NCBI RefSeq assembly: GCF_003850245.1
Contig: NZ_CP031015.1
Location: 1,302,001 to 1,366,000 of the forward strand
Reading direction: 5' to 3'
Length of the DNA: 64,000 bases
From: Microbacterium sp. ABRD28
GTDB taxonomy: Bacteria; Actinomycetota; Actinomycetes; Actinomycetales; Microbacteriaceae
In this document: positions 55,614 to 64,000 of the stretch, piece by piece
Layout of the letters: every line of letters starts with the position of its first letter
How positions within the stretch are numbered: position 1 is the stretch's first letter
Position numbers and translations under genes: made by a program
Notes under the pieces: generated by a model
The model's input: the letters and a program-made list of their open reading frames with translations, nothing else
Told to the model about the DNA's origin: nothing
The model's database searches: none

Positions 55614-56633
55614 TCATTCCCGCGCATGCGGGCGCGCGTGGCCGGCGTCGAGCGGCGTCGCGGCGAGGTCGCGCGCGGTGGACTCGTCGAGGATGACGTC
55701 GGTGATCAGCCCGGCGCGCAGGGCGCCGCGAAGGCTCGGCACTTTCGCGCGACCGGCGACGATGCCGACGCGCCGGGGCGCGCGGCGCAGAACCGAGAAG
55801 TCCGGTCCCGTCGCACGTTCGTTCAGGGGGATGCCGTCACTCGAACCGTCCGCGCGGTAGAACACCGTCGCGACGTCGCCCACGACGTGCTCGCGGCTGA
55901 GGGCCCGGTAGTCCTCGGCGTCGAGATAGCCGCCCTGATAGACGTGGCTCGGCACCTCGGCGAAGGGCGAGCCGACGCCGAAGACCGCCAGGTCGAGGCT
56001 GGCCTGCATCTCCAGCACCCGGCGGATCGAGCGCTCGCGCCAGAACGCCCGCTTGGTCGCCGGGTCGTCGAAGAAGGCCGGCACGGGGAACTGGTGGACC
56101 TGCGCCCCGAACGCGTCGCCGAACCGGCTCAGCAGCTCGCTGGCGTACATGATGCCCGTCGTGCGCATGTTGCCGGCGCCGTTGAGCTGCACCACCTCGG
56201 TGTTGTGGGTCACGCGCCGCGGCAGGTGGCGGCTGACCGCGCCGATCGTGGAGCCCCACGCGATTCCGACGCTCTGGTTGGAATCGACCCAGCTCGCGAG
56301 GGTCCGCGCGGCGGACAGGGCGACGCGGTCGAGGCGCTCGACGTCGCTCGCGCGGTCGGGCACCGGCACGATGTGGGCTGTCACCCCGAACCGATCGCGG
56401 ATGTCGGCTGCGAGGCGGGACGGGCCCTCGAGGGGGGAGTGGATGACGATCTCGACCAGGCCGGTCTCGCGCGCCTGACTGAGCAGCCGCGACACGGATG
56501 ACCGTGAGGTGCGCAGCTCGCGGGCGATGGCATCCATCGTGAGGTCCTGCATGTAGTACAGCTGCGCGGCACGCAGAGCGTCGCGCGTCCGCTCGGGGAG
56601 GACGGTCTCCGAGATGTCGGCCGACTTCGGCAT
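55614..56633 (-). CDS. SorC/DeoR-type sugar-binding transcriptional regulator
   Basis: This is a 339-residue regulator. An N-terminal helix-turn-helix (about 20-60: AAQLYYMQDLTMDAIARELRTSRSSVSRLLSQARETGLV) precedes a SorC-type sugar-phosphate-binding domain with SVGIAWGSTIGAVSRHLP, QLNGAGNMRTTG and VGVGSPF-like loops. ATG at 56633 lies 7 nt after AGGAG; ATG at 56636 is possible. It is divergent from glpD, with a perfect palindrome between, so it is the likely regulator of glycerol use and of itself. Confidence 0.93.
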   Translation of the reverse strand: MPKSADISETVLPERTRDALRAAQLYYMQDLTMDAIARELRTSRSSVSRLLSQARETGLVEIVIHSPLEGPSRLAADIRDRFGVTAHIVPVPDRASDVERLDRVALSAARTLASWVDSNQSVGIAWGSTIGAVSRHLPRRVTHNTEVVQLNGAGNMRTTGIMYASELLSRFGDAFGAQVHQFPVPAFFDDPATKRAFWRERSIRRVLEMQASLDLAVFGVGSPFAEVPSHVYQGGYLDAEDYRALSREHVVGDVATVFYRADGSSDGIPLNERATGPDFSVLRRAPRRVGIVAGRAKVPSLRGALRAGLITDVILDESTARDLAATPLDAGHARPHARE

Positions 56634-56644
56634 CATCCTCTCCT

Positions 56645-56660
56645 TTGCACATATGTGCAA
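56645..56660. promoter_or_regulatory. Perfect 16-bp palindrome between SorC-type regulator and glpD
   Basis: TTGCACATATGTGCAA is fully symmetric and lies 11 bp before the regulator start. A further half-like TTGCAC occurs at about 56666-56671. The position in the divergent promoter region fits the operator of the SorC-type protein. Confidence 0.75.
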
Positions 56661-56748
56661 GATGATTGCACTGACGTTCGGGCGGGTTCAGGATGTATTC
56701 ATCCAGATGATGCGGTGTCGCGCAAGGGGCACCGTGAGAGGAGTCCCG

Positions 56749-58482
56749 ATGAGCAGCCAGCCCGCCACATCAGAGCCCGCGTCGCAGCGCGCTGACGTTC
56801 GCGCCATCGCCGCGGACCCGACCGCCGACGTCGTCATCGTCGGCGGCGGCATCAACGGCATCGCGACCTTCCGAGATCTGGCGCTGCAGGGCGTGAAGGT
56901 GATCCTCGTCGAGCGTGACGACTTCGTCTCGGGAGCCTCGAGTGCGTCGTCGCACATGATCCACGGCGGCATCCGCTACCTCGAGAACGGCGAGTTCCGC
57001 CTCGTGCGCGAGTCGGTCGTCGAGCGCAACGCCCTCATCAAGACCGCACCGCACTACGTGCGCCCGCTGCCCACGACGGTGCCGATCTTCTCCACCTTCT
57101 CGGGTCTGTTCTCCGCACCCCTGCGTTTCCTCACCCACAAGCAGGGCAAGCCCTCCGAGCGGGGTGCCCTGCTGATCAAGGTCGGGCTGACGATCTACGA
57201 CTTCTTCTCGCGCGACGGCGGTGCGGTGCCCCGGCACCGGTTCTACGGCCGCAAGCGTTCGCTCTCCGAGCTTCCGTCGCTGAACACCGATGTGAAGTAC
57301 ACCGCCACCTACTTCGACGCCAGCATGCACGACCCCGAGCGTCTCGCGCTCGACGTCCTCTACGACGGCCTGGCCGCCGGTCCCCACGCGCGAGCGGCGA
57401 ACTATCTGTCGGCGGTCGGGATGTCGGCATCCGGTCTGCGGGTGCGCGACGAAGTGACGGGCGAGGAGTTCGAGCTCACCTCCGACGTCGTCGTCAACGC
57501 CTCCGGACCCTGGACCGACCTCACCAACGAGTCGCTCGGTCGCGACACCGCGTACATGGGCGGCACCAAGGGGTCGCACATCGTGCTCGACAACCCGGCG
57601 CTGCGTGAGGCCACCGGGGGACGCGAGATCTTCTTCGAGCATGAAGACGGGCGCATCGTCCTCATCTACCCGCTCAAGGGTCGAGTGATGGTCGGCACCA
57701 CCGACATCGACCACGACATGCGGACCCCCGCGGTGTGCACCGAGGAAGAGGTCGACTACTTCTTCGACCTCGTCTCGCACGTCTTCCCCGACATCCCCGT
57801 CGACCGCTCCGAGATCGTCTACCGTTTCGCCGGCGTCCGCCCCCTTCCGCGCCACGACGACACCCAGCCCGGCTTCGTCTCGCGCGACTACCGCGTCGAG
57901 CAGGCCACGGCCTCGGGTCGCCCGCAGACCACGGTGCTGAGCCTCGTCGGCGGCAAGTGGACGACGTTCCGCGCCCTCGGCGAGCAGCTCTCCGACCGCG
58001 TACTGGGCATCCTCGGACGCCGCCGGGTGCGCAGCACCGCCGGCCTCATGATCGGCGGCGCTGAAGGGTACCCCCGTACGCAGCGCGCCCGCGCGACCTG
58101 GGTCGAGAGTCACCGGGGTCACCTCGACGCCGCACGCACCGACCAGCTCCTCGAGCGCTACGGCACTCGCGCCGCCGCGCTCATCGAGGCCCTGCCCGAA
58201 GACGACCGGCCGCTGCGGACCCTGCCCGACTACAGCACCGGTGAGATCGCCTACCTCACGCGCACGGAGTACGTCGTGCACCTCATCGACGTGCTGCTGC
58301 GACGCACGAGCGTGGCGTTCGTGGGATCGGTCACCATGCCGGTCCTGCAGGAACTCGCCGAGGTCGTCGGCGACACGCTCGGCTGGGACGCCGAGCGGCG
58401 TGGCGAAGAAGTCGCCGCCAGCGCCCGCCTGCTTGCGGAGCGGCATGGTGTCGATCTGACGCAGGACGCCGTACTCTCGTGA
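56749..58482 (+). CDS. glpD: Glycerol-3-phosphate dehydrogenase, FAD-dependent
   Basis: This 577-residue membrane-associated flavoenzyme oxidises glycerol-3-phosphate to dihydroxyacetone phosphate and passes electrons to the quinone pool. DVVIVGGGINGIATFRDLALQG is the FAD-binding motif near residue 26. SSHMIHGGIRYLENGEFRLVRES, VVNASGPWTDLTN, GTKGSHIVLDN and LSLVGGKWTTFRALGEQ are family signatures. GAGAGGAG lies 7 nt before the ATG. It is first in the glpD-glpF-glpK cluster. Confidence 0.97.
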   Translation: MSSQPATSEPASQRADVRAIAADPTADVVIVGGGINGIATFRDLALQGVKVILVERDDFVSGASSASSHMIHGGIRYLENGEFRLVRESVVERNALIKTAPHYVRPLPTTVPIFSTFSGLFSAPLRFLTHKQGKPSERGALLIKVGLTIYDFFSRDGGAVPRHRFYGRKRSLSELPSLNTDVKYTATYFDASMHDPERLALDVLYDGLAAGPHARAANYLSAVGMSASGLRVRDEVTGEEFELTSDVVVNASGPWTDLTNESLGRDTAYMGGTKGSHIVLDNPALREATGGREIFFEHEDGRIVLIYPLKGRVMVGTTDIDHDMRTPAVCTEEEVDYFFDLVSHVFPDIPVDRSEIVYRFAGVRPLPRHDDTQPGFVSRDYRVEQATASGRPQTTVLSLVGGKWTTFRALGEQLSDRVLGILGRRRVRSTAGLMIGGAEGYPRTQRARATWVESHRGHLDAARTDQLLERYGTRAAALIEALPEDDRPLRTLPDYSTGEIAYLTRTEYVVHLIDVLLRRTSVAFVGSVTMPVLQELAEVVGDTLGWDAERRGEEVAASARLLAERHGVDLTQDAVLS

Positions 58483-58486
58483 TCGT

Positions 58487-58514
58487 CATGACCGACGCTC
58501 CGGCGCCGGTCATG
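58487..58514 (+). promoter_or_regulatory. Inverted repeat between glpD and glpF
   Basis: CATGACCG and CGGTCATG form a perfect 8-bp stem with a 12-nt loop just after the glpD stop. No T-run follows. It may be an RNA-processing or stabilising hairpin or a protein-binding site. Confidence 0.4.
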
Positions 58515-58595
58515 TCGCCCCGGTCGCCGGGGGGCGCGCTTGTCGGCGACCATCCCTGACGCGGCATTGGGGCCGCACGACGAAAGAAGGTCAAT

Positions 58596-59354
58596 GTGGA
58601 CAATCTGGGTATCGTCTTCATCTCGGAGGTGATCGGCACGATGCTGCTGACCCTCCTGGGTTGTGGCGTCGTCGCCAACGTCGCCCTGACGAAGACCAAG
58701 GGCTTCGCCGGCGGCTTCCTGCTGGTGAACTTCGGCTGGGGCCTGGCGGTCTTCGCCGGTGTGACCGTCGCCTACGTGTCGGGGGCGCACCTGAACCCCG
58801 CCGTGACGCTGGGTCTCGTCGCCAACGGCGCGACGGAGTTCGGTCAGGGCGTGCCGGTCGGCCCCCTCTCGATCCTCGTGTACATCGGGGCGCAGATGAT
58901 CGGTGCCTTCATCGGTGCCGTGCTGGCCTGGGCGGCCTACAAGAAGCACTTCGACGCCGAGGAGGACGCGGCGACCAAGCTCGGCGTCTTCTCCACCGGC
59001 CCCGCCATCCGCACCTACGGCTGGAACCTCGTCACCGAGATCATCGGCACCTTCGTGCTGGTCTTCGTCGTCATCGGCTTCGGCCGAAACGGCGATCCCT
59101 CGGGTCTGGCAGCCCTCGGCGCCCTTCCCGTCGCCCTGCTCGTCGTCGGCATCGGCGCCTCGCTCGGTGGTCCCACCGGTTACGCGATCAACCCTGCGCG
59201 TGACCTCGGCCCCCGCATCGCCCACGCGATCCTGCCGATCAAGAACAAGGGCGGCAGCGACTGGAGCTACGCGTGGGTGCCGATCGTCGGACCGATCATC
59301 GGTGGTGTCCTGGCCGGTTTCGCCGCGATCCCGCTCATGCCGATCCTGGGCTGA
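58596..59354 (+). CDS. glpF: Glycerol uptake facilitator, MIP family
   Basis: This is a 252-residue channel with six predicted helices and the two half-helices marked by NPA motifs: HLNPAVTLG near residue 66 and YAINPARDLGPR near residue 195. The Asp after the second NPAR is typical of aquaglyceroporins. The start is GTG at 58596, with AAGAAGG 5 nt upstream. It lets glycerol diffuse in for phosphorylation by GlpK. Confidence 0.95.
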   Translation: MDNLGIVFISEVIGTMLLTLLGCGVVANVALTKTKGFAGGFLLVNFGWGLAVFAGVTVAYVSGAHLNPAVTLGLVANGATEFGQGVPVGPLSILVYIGAQMIGAFIGAVLAWAAYKKHFDAEEDAATKLGVFSTGPAIRTYGWNLVTEIIGTFVLVFVVIGFGRNGDPSGLAALGALPVALLVVGIGASLGGPTGYAINPARDLGPRIAHAILPIKNKGGSDWSYAWVPIVGPIIGGVLAGFAAIPLMPILG

Positions 59355-59426
59355 GTCCCGGCATCCCGGGCACCACAGCCCCTCCGCACGACGAACCATC
59401 TTCAACGAGACAAAGGAGTATCACGC

Positions 59427-60941
59427 ATGGCCGACTACATCCTCGCGATCGACCAGGGCACCACGTCCACCCGGTCGATCATCTTCGACAAGTCCGGCAA
59501 CATCATCCAGAGCGGTCAGCTCGAGCACGAGCAGATCTTCCCGAGGGCCGGGTGGGTCGAGCACGACCCCATGGAGATCTGGCGGAACACCCGTGAGGTG
59601 ATCGGTCAGGCGCTGTCGAAGGCCGACCTCACGCGTCACGACATCGCCGCGATCGGCATCACCAACCAGCGCGAGACCGCCGTGGTCTGGGACAAGAACA
59701 CCGGTGAGCCCGTCTACAACGCCATCGTCTGGCAGGACACCCGCACGCAGGGCATCGTCGACAAGCTCGCCGCCGACGGCGGCACCGAGCGGTTCAAGTC
59801 GGTCGTCGGTCTGCCGCTGGCGACCTACTTCTCGGGGACGAAGATCGTCTGGATCCTCGACAACGTCGAGGGTGCGCGCGAGCGCGCCGAGCGTGGCGAC
59901 CTCCTCTTCGGCACGACCGACACCTGGGTGCTGTGGAATCTCACCGGCGGCGTCGACGGCGGTGTGCACGCCACCGATGTGACGAACGCCTCGCGGACGA
60001 TGTTCATGGACCTCGAGACGCTGACGTGGCGGGAGGACATCCTCGACACGTTCGGGGTGCCGCTGTCGATGATGCCCGAGATCCGCAGCTCGTCCGAGGT
60101 CTACGGTCACGCCGAGAGCTCGAGCCTGCTGCGCGAGACCCCGATCGCCGGCATCCTCGGCGACCAGCAGGCCGCGACCTTCGGTCAGGCGGCGTTCGAG
60201 CAGGGGGAGGCGAAGAACACCTACGGCACGGGCAACTTCATCATCTTCAACACCGACACCGAGATCGTCCACTCGCAGAACGGTCTGCTGACCACCCTCG
60301 GCTACAAGCTCGGCGACGAGCCGGCCCACTACGCCCTGGAGGGTTCGATCGCCGTCACCGGATCGCTCGTGCAGTGGCTGCGTGACAACCTCGGCATCAT
60401 CTCCTCTGCGCCGGAGGTCGAGACCCTCGCGGCGAGCGTCGAGGACAACGGCGGAGCGTACTTCGTCCCCGCGTTCTCGGGTCTGTTCGCGCCGTACTGG
60501 CGTCCCGACGCCCGCGGTGCGCTGGTGGGTCTGACCCGGTACGTCAACAAGGGGCACATCGCCCGCGCGGCGCTGGAGGCCACGGCCTTCCAGACCCGCG
60601 AGGTGATCGATGCGGTCAACGCCGACTCGGGGGTGCCGCTGACGGAGCTGAAGGTCGACGGCGGCATGATCGCCAACGACCTGCTGATGCAGTTCCAGGC
60701 CGACATCCTCGGCGTGCCCGTCGTCCGCCCGGTGGTCGCCGAGACCACGGCCCTCGGCGCCGCCTACGCGGCGGGGCTGGCCGTCGGGTTCTGGTCGGGC
60801 CTGGACGACCTGTCCAAGAACTGGCAGGAGGACCGCCGCTGGGAGCCGAAGATGGATGACGCCGAGCGCGACCGTCTGCTGCGCAACTGGAAGAAGGCCG
60901 TCACCAAGACCTTCGACTGGGTCGACGAAGACGTGTCGTGA
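59427..60941 (+). CDS. glpK: Glycerol kinase
   Basis: This 504-residue FGGY-family kinase phosphorylates glycerol with ATP, trapping it in the cell. [18 protein letters not shown] is the phosphate-binding motif. [31 protein letters not shown] binds glycerol, and [28 protein letters not shown] and [25 protein letters not shown] are diagnostic. AAAGGAG lies 8 nt before the ATG. A terminator-like hairpin follows. Confidence 0.97.
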   Translation: MADYILAIDQGTTSTRSIIFDKSGNIIQSGQLEHEQIFPRAGWVEHDPMEIWRNTREVIGQALSKADLTRHDIAAIGITNQRETAVVWDKNTGEPVYNAIVWQDTRTQGIVDKLAADGGTERFKSVVGLPLATYFSGTKIVWILDNVEGARERAERGDLLFGTTDTWVLWNLTGGVDGGVHATDVTNASRTMFMDLETLTWREDILDTFGVPLSMMPEIRSSSEVYGHAESSSLLRETPIAGILGDQQAATFGQAAFEQGEAKNTYGTGNFIIFNTDTEIVHSQNGLLTTLGYKLGDEPAHYALEGSIAVTGSLVQWLRDNLGIISSAPEVETLAASVEDNGGAYFVPAFSGLFAPYWRPDARGALVGLTRYVNKGHIARAALEATAFQTREVIDAVNADSGVPLTELKVDGGMIANDLLMQFQADILGVPVVRPVVAETTALGAAYAAGLAVGFWSGLDDLSKNWQEDRRWEPKMDDAERDRLLRNWKKAVTKTFDWVDEDVS

Positions 60942-60957
60942 TGCGCGTGTGAACAAC

Positions 60958-60992
60958 GGGGAGGTCGCTGCGGCGGCCTCCCCGTCTTCTTT
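60958..60992 (+). terminator. Rho-independent-like terminator after glpK
   Basis: GGGGAGG (60958-60964) pairs with CCTCCCC (60977-60983), and the GC-rich loop can extend the stem. The tail GTCTTCTTT is T-rich. It lies 16 bp after the glpK stop and before the convergent DNA glycosylase gene. Confidence 0.75.
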
Positions 60993-61002
60993 CCCGCCGG
61001 CG

Positions 61003-61893
61003 TCATTTGAGAAGCCGTGAGAGCCGCCGGTCGGCGAGGATCTTCCCGCCCGTCTGACACGTGGGGCAGTACTCCAACGAGTTGTCGGCGAAGAACACGC
61101 TGCGCACCTCGTCACCACAGACCGGGCATGCCTCCCCGCGGCGACCGTGCACCCGCATCCCCCGACGCTTGGCATCCTTCAGGTCGGCGGGTGGCTTTCC
61201 GGATGCCGCGGCCAACGCCTCCGCGAGGGTGTCGGTCATCGCCTGGTACAGCCGATCGATCTCGACGTCGTCGAGGCCGGCGGCGAGGGCGTACGGCGAC
61301 ATCTTCGCGGCGTGCAGGATCTCGTCGGAGTAGGCGTTGCCGACACCCGCGATGATCGACTGGTCGCGCAGCACCCCCTTGATCTGGGTGCGACGTCCGG
61401 CGAGGAGCGCTGCGAAGGCGTCGCGGTCGAAGGCGGGGTCGAGCGGATCGGGTCCGAGCCGCGCGACGCCGGGAACCTCATCCGGGTCGCGGACGACCGA
61501 GACGGCGAGCGACTTCTTCGTCCCGGCCTCGGTGAGGTCGAAGCCCGAGCCGTCGTCGAAGCCGACACGGAGGGCGATGGGGGTCTTCCCGGGGCGGATC
61601 ACCGTCGACGGGAGGGCGTCGTACCACCGCAGCCAGCCGGCTTTGGCGAGGTGGAAGACGAGGTGGGGGGCCGCAGCGGTGCCGCTGTCTTCCCCCGTGG
61701 CGGCGGTGGCGATGTCGATGAACTTGCCGTGGCGTTCGACGCCGGTCACGGTGGCGCCGACCAGAGCGGTGATGGGCGGGTCGTACGTCTTCAGCGCGGC
61801 GATGTTCGCGACGGTGGCGCGGGTGACGGTGTGATCGATCAGGCGGCCGCGGAGGAAATCGACCAGTCCCTGCACCTCGGGCATCTCCGGCAT
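61003..61893 (-). CDS. Fpg/Nei-family DNA glycosylase with zinc finger
   Basis: This 296-residue base-excision repair enzyme acts on oxidised bases and has lyase activity. The N-terminal MPEMPEVQGL supplies the catalytic Pro and Glu. The helix-two-turn-helix includes IIAGVGNAYSDEILHAAKMSP, and the C-terminal zinc finger is CPVC-x16-CPTC near residues 258-280. It is not the classical MutM sequence, so substrate preference is open. ATG at 61893 has CAGGAT 6 nt upstream (leaderless). It is convergent with glpK. Confidence 0.93.
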   Translation of the reverse strand: MPEMPEVQGLVDFLRGRLIDHTVTRATVANIAALKTYDPPITALVGATVTGVERHGKFIDIATAATGEDSGTAAAPHLVFHLAKAGWLRWYDALPSTVIRPGKTPIALRVGFDDGSGFDLTEAGTKKSLAVSVVRDPDEVPGVARLGPDPLDPAFDRDAFAALLAGRRTQIKGVLRDQSIIAGVGNAYSDEILHAAKMSPYALAAGLDDVEIDRLYQAMTDTLAEALAAASGKPPADLKDAKRRGMRVHGRRGEACPVCGDEVRSVFFADNSLEYCPTCQTGGKILADRRLSRLLK

Positions 61894-61926
61894 CCCCTCA
61901 TCCTGGCACGCGAGGACGGCCTGAGG

Positions 61927-62496
61927 TCAGGGGTGCAGCACCGGCCAGGGGACGGGAGAGCGGTCGTCGGTGCGGAGGATGCCGGCGACCCAGCCGTCGT
62001 CGCGTCCGCCGGGCCCGACGAGCGCCTGGCGGAGCAGCCCCTCGTAACGGAACCCGACGGCGCGGGCCGCGGACGCCGAACCGACGTTGCCGGCGACCGC
62101 TCGCCATTCCACCCGCACGAGATCGAGCCCCTGCGGGGCGAAGGCGAAGTCGAGCACGGCCGTCGCAGCCTCAGCCAGCAGGCCCTTGCCGCGGAAGGGC
62201 GCAGCCATCCAGAACCCGATCTCACCGCATCCTTCGGTCGCGCCCAGCCGGTGCATGCCGATCATGCCCGCCAGGGCACCGTCGTGACGGATCGCCCAGT
62301 TCGTCGAGACGCCCTCCGCCCACTGCTTGGGCACGAGGTCGATGAACTTCTCGGCGTGCTCGCGCACGTACGGCCGGGGCACGGTGGTGAACCGCTGGAT
62401 GTCGGGGTCCTGACACGCGTGATACACGGCGTCGGTATCGGCCCTGGTCGGCAGCGACAGCACCAGTCGGCGGGTGCGGAGGATGGCGGGCTGCAT
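61927..62496 (-). CDS. GNAT-family acetyltransferase, RimJ/RimL type
   Basis: This is a 189-residue protein. ILRTRRLVLSLPTRADTDAVYHACQDPDIQRF at the N-terminus and EIGFWMAAPFRGKGLLAEAATAVLDFAF with the acetyl-CoA loop near residue 100 match the RimJ/RimL group, which acetylate protein N-termini or small amines. VEWRAVAGNVGSASAARAVGFRYEGLLRQ is the conserved end. TAGGGT lies 6 nt before the ATG (leaderless). The target is unknown. Confidence 0.92.
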   Translation of the reverse strand: MQPAILRTRRLVLSLPTRADTDAVYHACQDPDIQRFTTVPRPYVREHAEKFIDLVPKQWAEGVSTNWAIRHDGALAGMIGMHRLGATEGCGEIGFWMAAPFRGKGLLAEAATAVLDFAFAPQGLDLVRVEWRAVAGNVGSASAARAVGFRYEGLLRQALVGPGGRDDGWVAGILRTDDRSPVPWPVLHP

Positions 62497-62539
62497 GTCG
62501 CCACCCTACGACCTCGCGCGGGTCCGCCTCGCAGCGGCC

Positions 62540-63544
62540 TCAGGTGCGGCGCAGCAGCCCCACGCTGTCGTACACCTTGGCCAGCGTGTCGTCGGCGACC
62601 TCCGCCGCGCGCGCGGCGTTGACCGCCAGCACACGGTCGAGCTCGGCCGGGTCGCTGAGCAGCTCCATCGCGCGAGCGCGCACGGGCTCGAACTCGGCGA
62701 CGACGACCTCGGCGAGGCCCTTCTTGAAGTCGCCGTACCCGCGGCCGGCGTACTCGTCCTCGATCGAGGCGATCTGGCGCCCGGTGAGGGCGGCGTAGAT
62801 CACCAGCAGGTTGGACACTCCGGGCTTGTTCTCGCGGTCGTAGCGCACCGCACCCTCACTGTCGGTGACGGCACGCATGATCTTCTTCGCGCTGACCGCC
62901 GGGTCGTCCAGCAGCCACAGCACGCCCGCCTCCGACTCGGCCGACTTCGACATCTTCGCCAGCGGGTTCTGCAGGTCGTAGATCCGGGCGGTCTCCTGCT
63001 GGATGACCGGCATCGGCACGCGGAAGACCTCGCTGTAACGGCCGTTGAAACGCTCGGCGAGATCGCGTGTGAGCTCGACGTGCTGCTTCTGGTCGTCGCC
63101 GACCGGCACGATGTCGGTCTGGTAGAGCAGGATGTCGGCGGCCATGAGCACCGGATAGGTGAAAAGGCCGACGGATGTCGCGTCCGACCCGTACCGCTGC
63201 GACTTGTCCTTGAACTGGGTCATGCGCCCGGCCTCACCGAACCCGGTGATGGTCGACAGGATCCAGGCGAGCTCGGCGTGCGCCGGCACGTGCGACTGCA
63301 CGTACAGGGTCGACTTCGACGGCTCGATGCCGGCGGCGATGTATTGGGCTGCGGTTCGACGGGTCTTCTCGCGAAGCTCGGCCGGGTCGTTCGGCTGCGT
63401 CAGCGCGTGCAGATCGACCACGGAGAAGAACGCGTCGTAGGTCTCCTGCAGGTCTCGCCACTGCATGAGCGCCCCGATGTAATTGCCGATCTGGAGGGAG
63501 TCGGCCGAGGGCTGCATGCCGGAGTAGAGACGCGCTTTCTTCAC
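62540..63544 (-). CDS. trpS: Tryptophanyl-tRNA synthetase
   Basis: This 334-residue class I synthetase charges tRNA-Trp. LYSGMQPSADSLQIGNYIGALMQW at the N-terminus holds the HIGH-equivalent site, here with Gln in place of the first His/Thr. The KMSKS loop is LAKMSKSAES near residue 198. FTYPVLMAADILLYQTDIVPVGDDQKQHVELTRDLAERFN is the Trp-binding and dimer region. The start is GTG with TAGGAT 6 nt upstream (leaderless). Whether a second trpS exists elsewhere is not visible here. Confidence 0.96.
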   Translation of the reverse strand: MKKARLYSGMQPSADSLQIGNYIGALMQWRDLQETYDAFFSVVDLHALTQPNDPAELREKTRRTAAQYIAAGIEPSKSTLYVQSHVPAHAELAWILSTITGFGEAGRMTQFKDKSQRYGSDATSVGLFTYPVLMAADILLYQTDIVPVGDDQKQHVELTRDLAERFNGRYSEVFRVPMPVIQQETARIYDLQNPLAKMSKSAESEAGVLWLLDDPAVSAKKIMRAVTDSEGAVRYDRENKPGVSNLLVIYAALTGRQIASIEDEYAGRGYGDFKKGLAEVVVAEFEPVRARAMELLSDPAELDRVLAVNAARAAEVADDTLAKVYDSVGLLRRT

Positions 63545-63567
63545 TCGTCAATCCTAGGCGCCCTGTG

Positions 63568-64000
63568 TCACCCGCCGTCGGCGAAGGCCGCGACCGGCAC
63601 GGGTGGCGCCGCACCGACGAAGGCGACGATCTGGTGGCCCCCGGGGTTGGTCTGCTGGGGCACCTGTTCCCAGTTGTTCATCACCCAGACGTTCCCCGAC
63701 GGGTCGACCGCGATGCCGGTGCTGCGGGTGAGCCCGTCGAAGGCGTAGCCGGTGTCATCCGGGGAGATCCCGTCGCCGGTGTCGAGCCCGCGCGGGCAGA
63801 CCGACGGATCGGCCCCGCAGAACGCCGACACCCGCTGACCGTCGAAGTTCGCCACCCAGACATTGCCGACACCGTCGACCGCGAGACCCCAGGGAAGCAC
63901 CACGCCACCCCCGGTGAAGGGACCTGCCGTGGTCGAGCCGTCGGGTGCGATCATCGTCACGGACGGCACACCCCGTCCCTCCTCGACCCGGTCGGGGCAG
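63568..64000 (-). CDS. NHL/SMP-30-like beta-propeller protein (5' partial)
   Basis: The frame is open to the window edge, so the N-terminus is missing. About 144 residues are visible. Repeats of the NHL type are clear: PWGLAVDGVGNVWVANFDGQRVSAF and STGIAVDPSGNVWVMNNWEQV, consistent with blades of a beta-propeller. The CGADPSVCPRG segment has two cysteines that could form a disulfide, suggesting an extracytoplasmic protein. The function is unknown. Confidence 0.75.
   Translation of the reverse strand, partial: CPDRVEEGRGVPSVTMIAPDGSTTAGPFTGGGVVLPWGLAVDGVGNVWVANFDGQRVSAFCGADPSVCPRGLDTGDGISPDDTGYAFDGLTRSTGIAVDPSGNVWVMNNWEQVPQQTNPGGHQIVAFVGAAPPVPVAAFADGG

Overview
This 64 kb window is chromosomal DNA from a high-GC actinobacterium, most likely Microbacteriaceae and probably Microbacterium or a close relative. 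The genus is an inference from gene content and style: GTG/TTG starts, many leaderless genes with a TANNNT box 6-7 nt before the start codon, monomeric NADP-isocitrate dehydrogenase, GTP-type PEP carboxykinase next to a RamB-like regulator, and an Ada-AlkA fusion beside ogt. I found no rRNA, tRNA, CRISPR array, insertion sequence or prophage. Coding density is very high and no gap without a gene exceeds 300 bases.

Layout. 1-2.0 kb: alkylation repair (Ada-AlkA fusion cut by the window edge, then ogt). 2.0-6.0 kb: a heterodimeric ABC exporter behind a long leader that carries an 18-codon ORF with a strong ribosome binding site. 6.0-7.1 kb: a lone DUF559 nuclease-fold gene bracketed by inverted copies of a TTGTCGGAGAT-type repeat. 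7.2-13.2 kb: GNAT, monomeric icd with a palindromic operator, acetylxylan-esterase-like protein, L,D-transpeptidase, small lipoprotein. 13.3-16.9 kb: amino-sugar locus (ROK regulator, ROK kinase, nagB) whose ABC transporter has collapsed to one chimeric ORF. 16.9-19.0 kb: a NUDIX / FAD-oxidase / DUF2568 operon. 19.1-27.8 kb: glycan utilisation (GH2, LacI, sugar ABC transporter, GH43, GH20) with two matching LacI-type operators. 27.8-30.8 kb: one-carbon metabolism (glyA behind a ZTP-type riboswitch, folD) and two small genes, one a 43-residue zinc ribbon. 30.8-33.3 kb: polar amino-acid ABC importer. 33.4-40.1 kb: membrane protein, transglutaminase, enoyl-CoA hydratase, then an IclR regulator divergent from a hydroxybenzoate/phenol-type FAD monooxygenase, then an aldehyde dehydrogenase. 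40.1-44.7 kb: AlkZ-like protein, RamB-like regulator, pckG. 44.7-49.5 kb: two more ABC exporters. 49.5-51.8 kb: LysE-family remnant, MHS-type permease, small membrane protein. 51.9-55.6 kb: ribD-ribE-ribBA-ribH operon under an FMN riboswitch. 55.6-60.9 kb: SorC-type regulator divergent from glpD-glpF-glpK. 60.9-64 kb: Fpg/Nei glycosylase, GNAT, trpS, and an NHL-repeat protein cut by the window edge.

How it works together: the window pairs chitin/hemicellulose-type sugar uptake and amino-sugar breakdown with gluconeogenic control (RamB, pckG), glycerol use, one-carbon and riboflavin metabolism under riboswitches, and several exporters. The best leads for new biology are the exporter leader ORF, the DUF559 unit with its flanking repeats, the chimeric ORF left by an apparent ~2.5 kb in-frame deletion, and a 64-base imperfect palindrome between glyA and folD.
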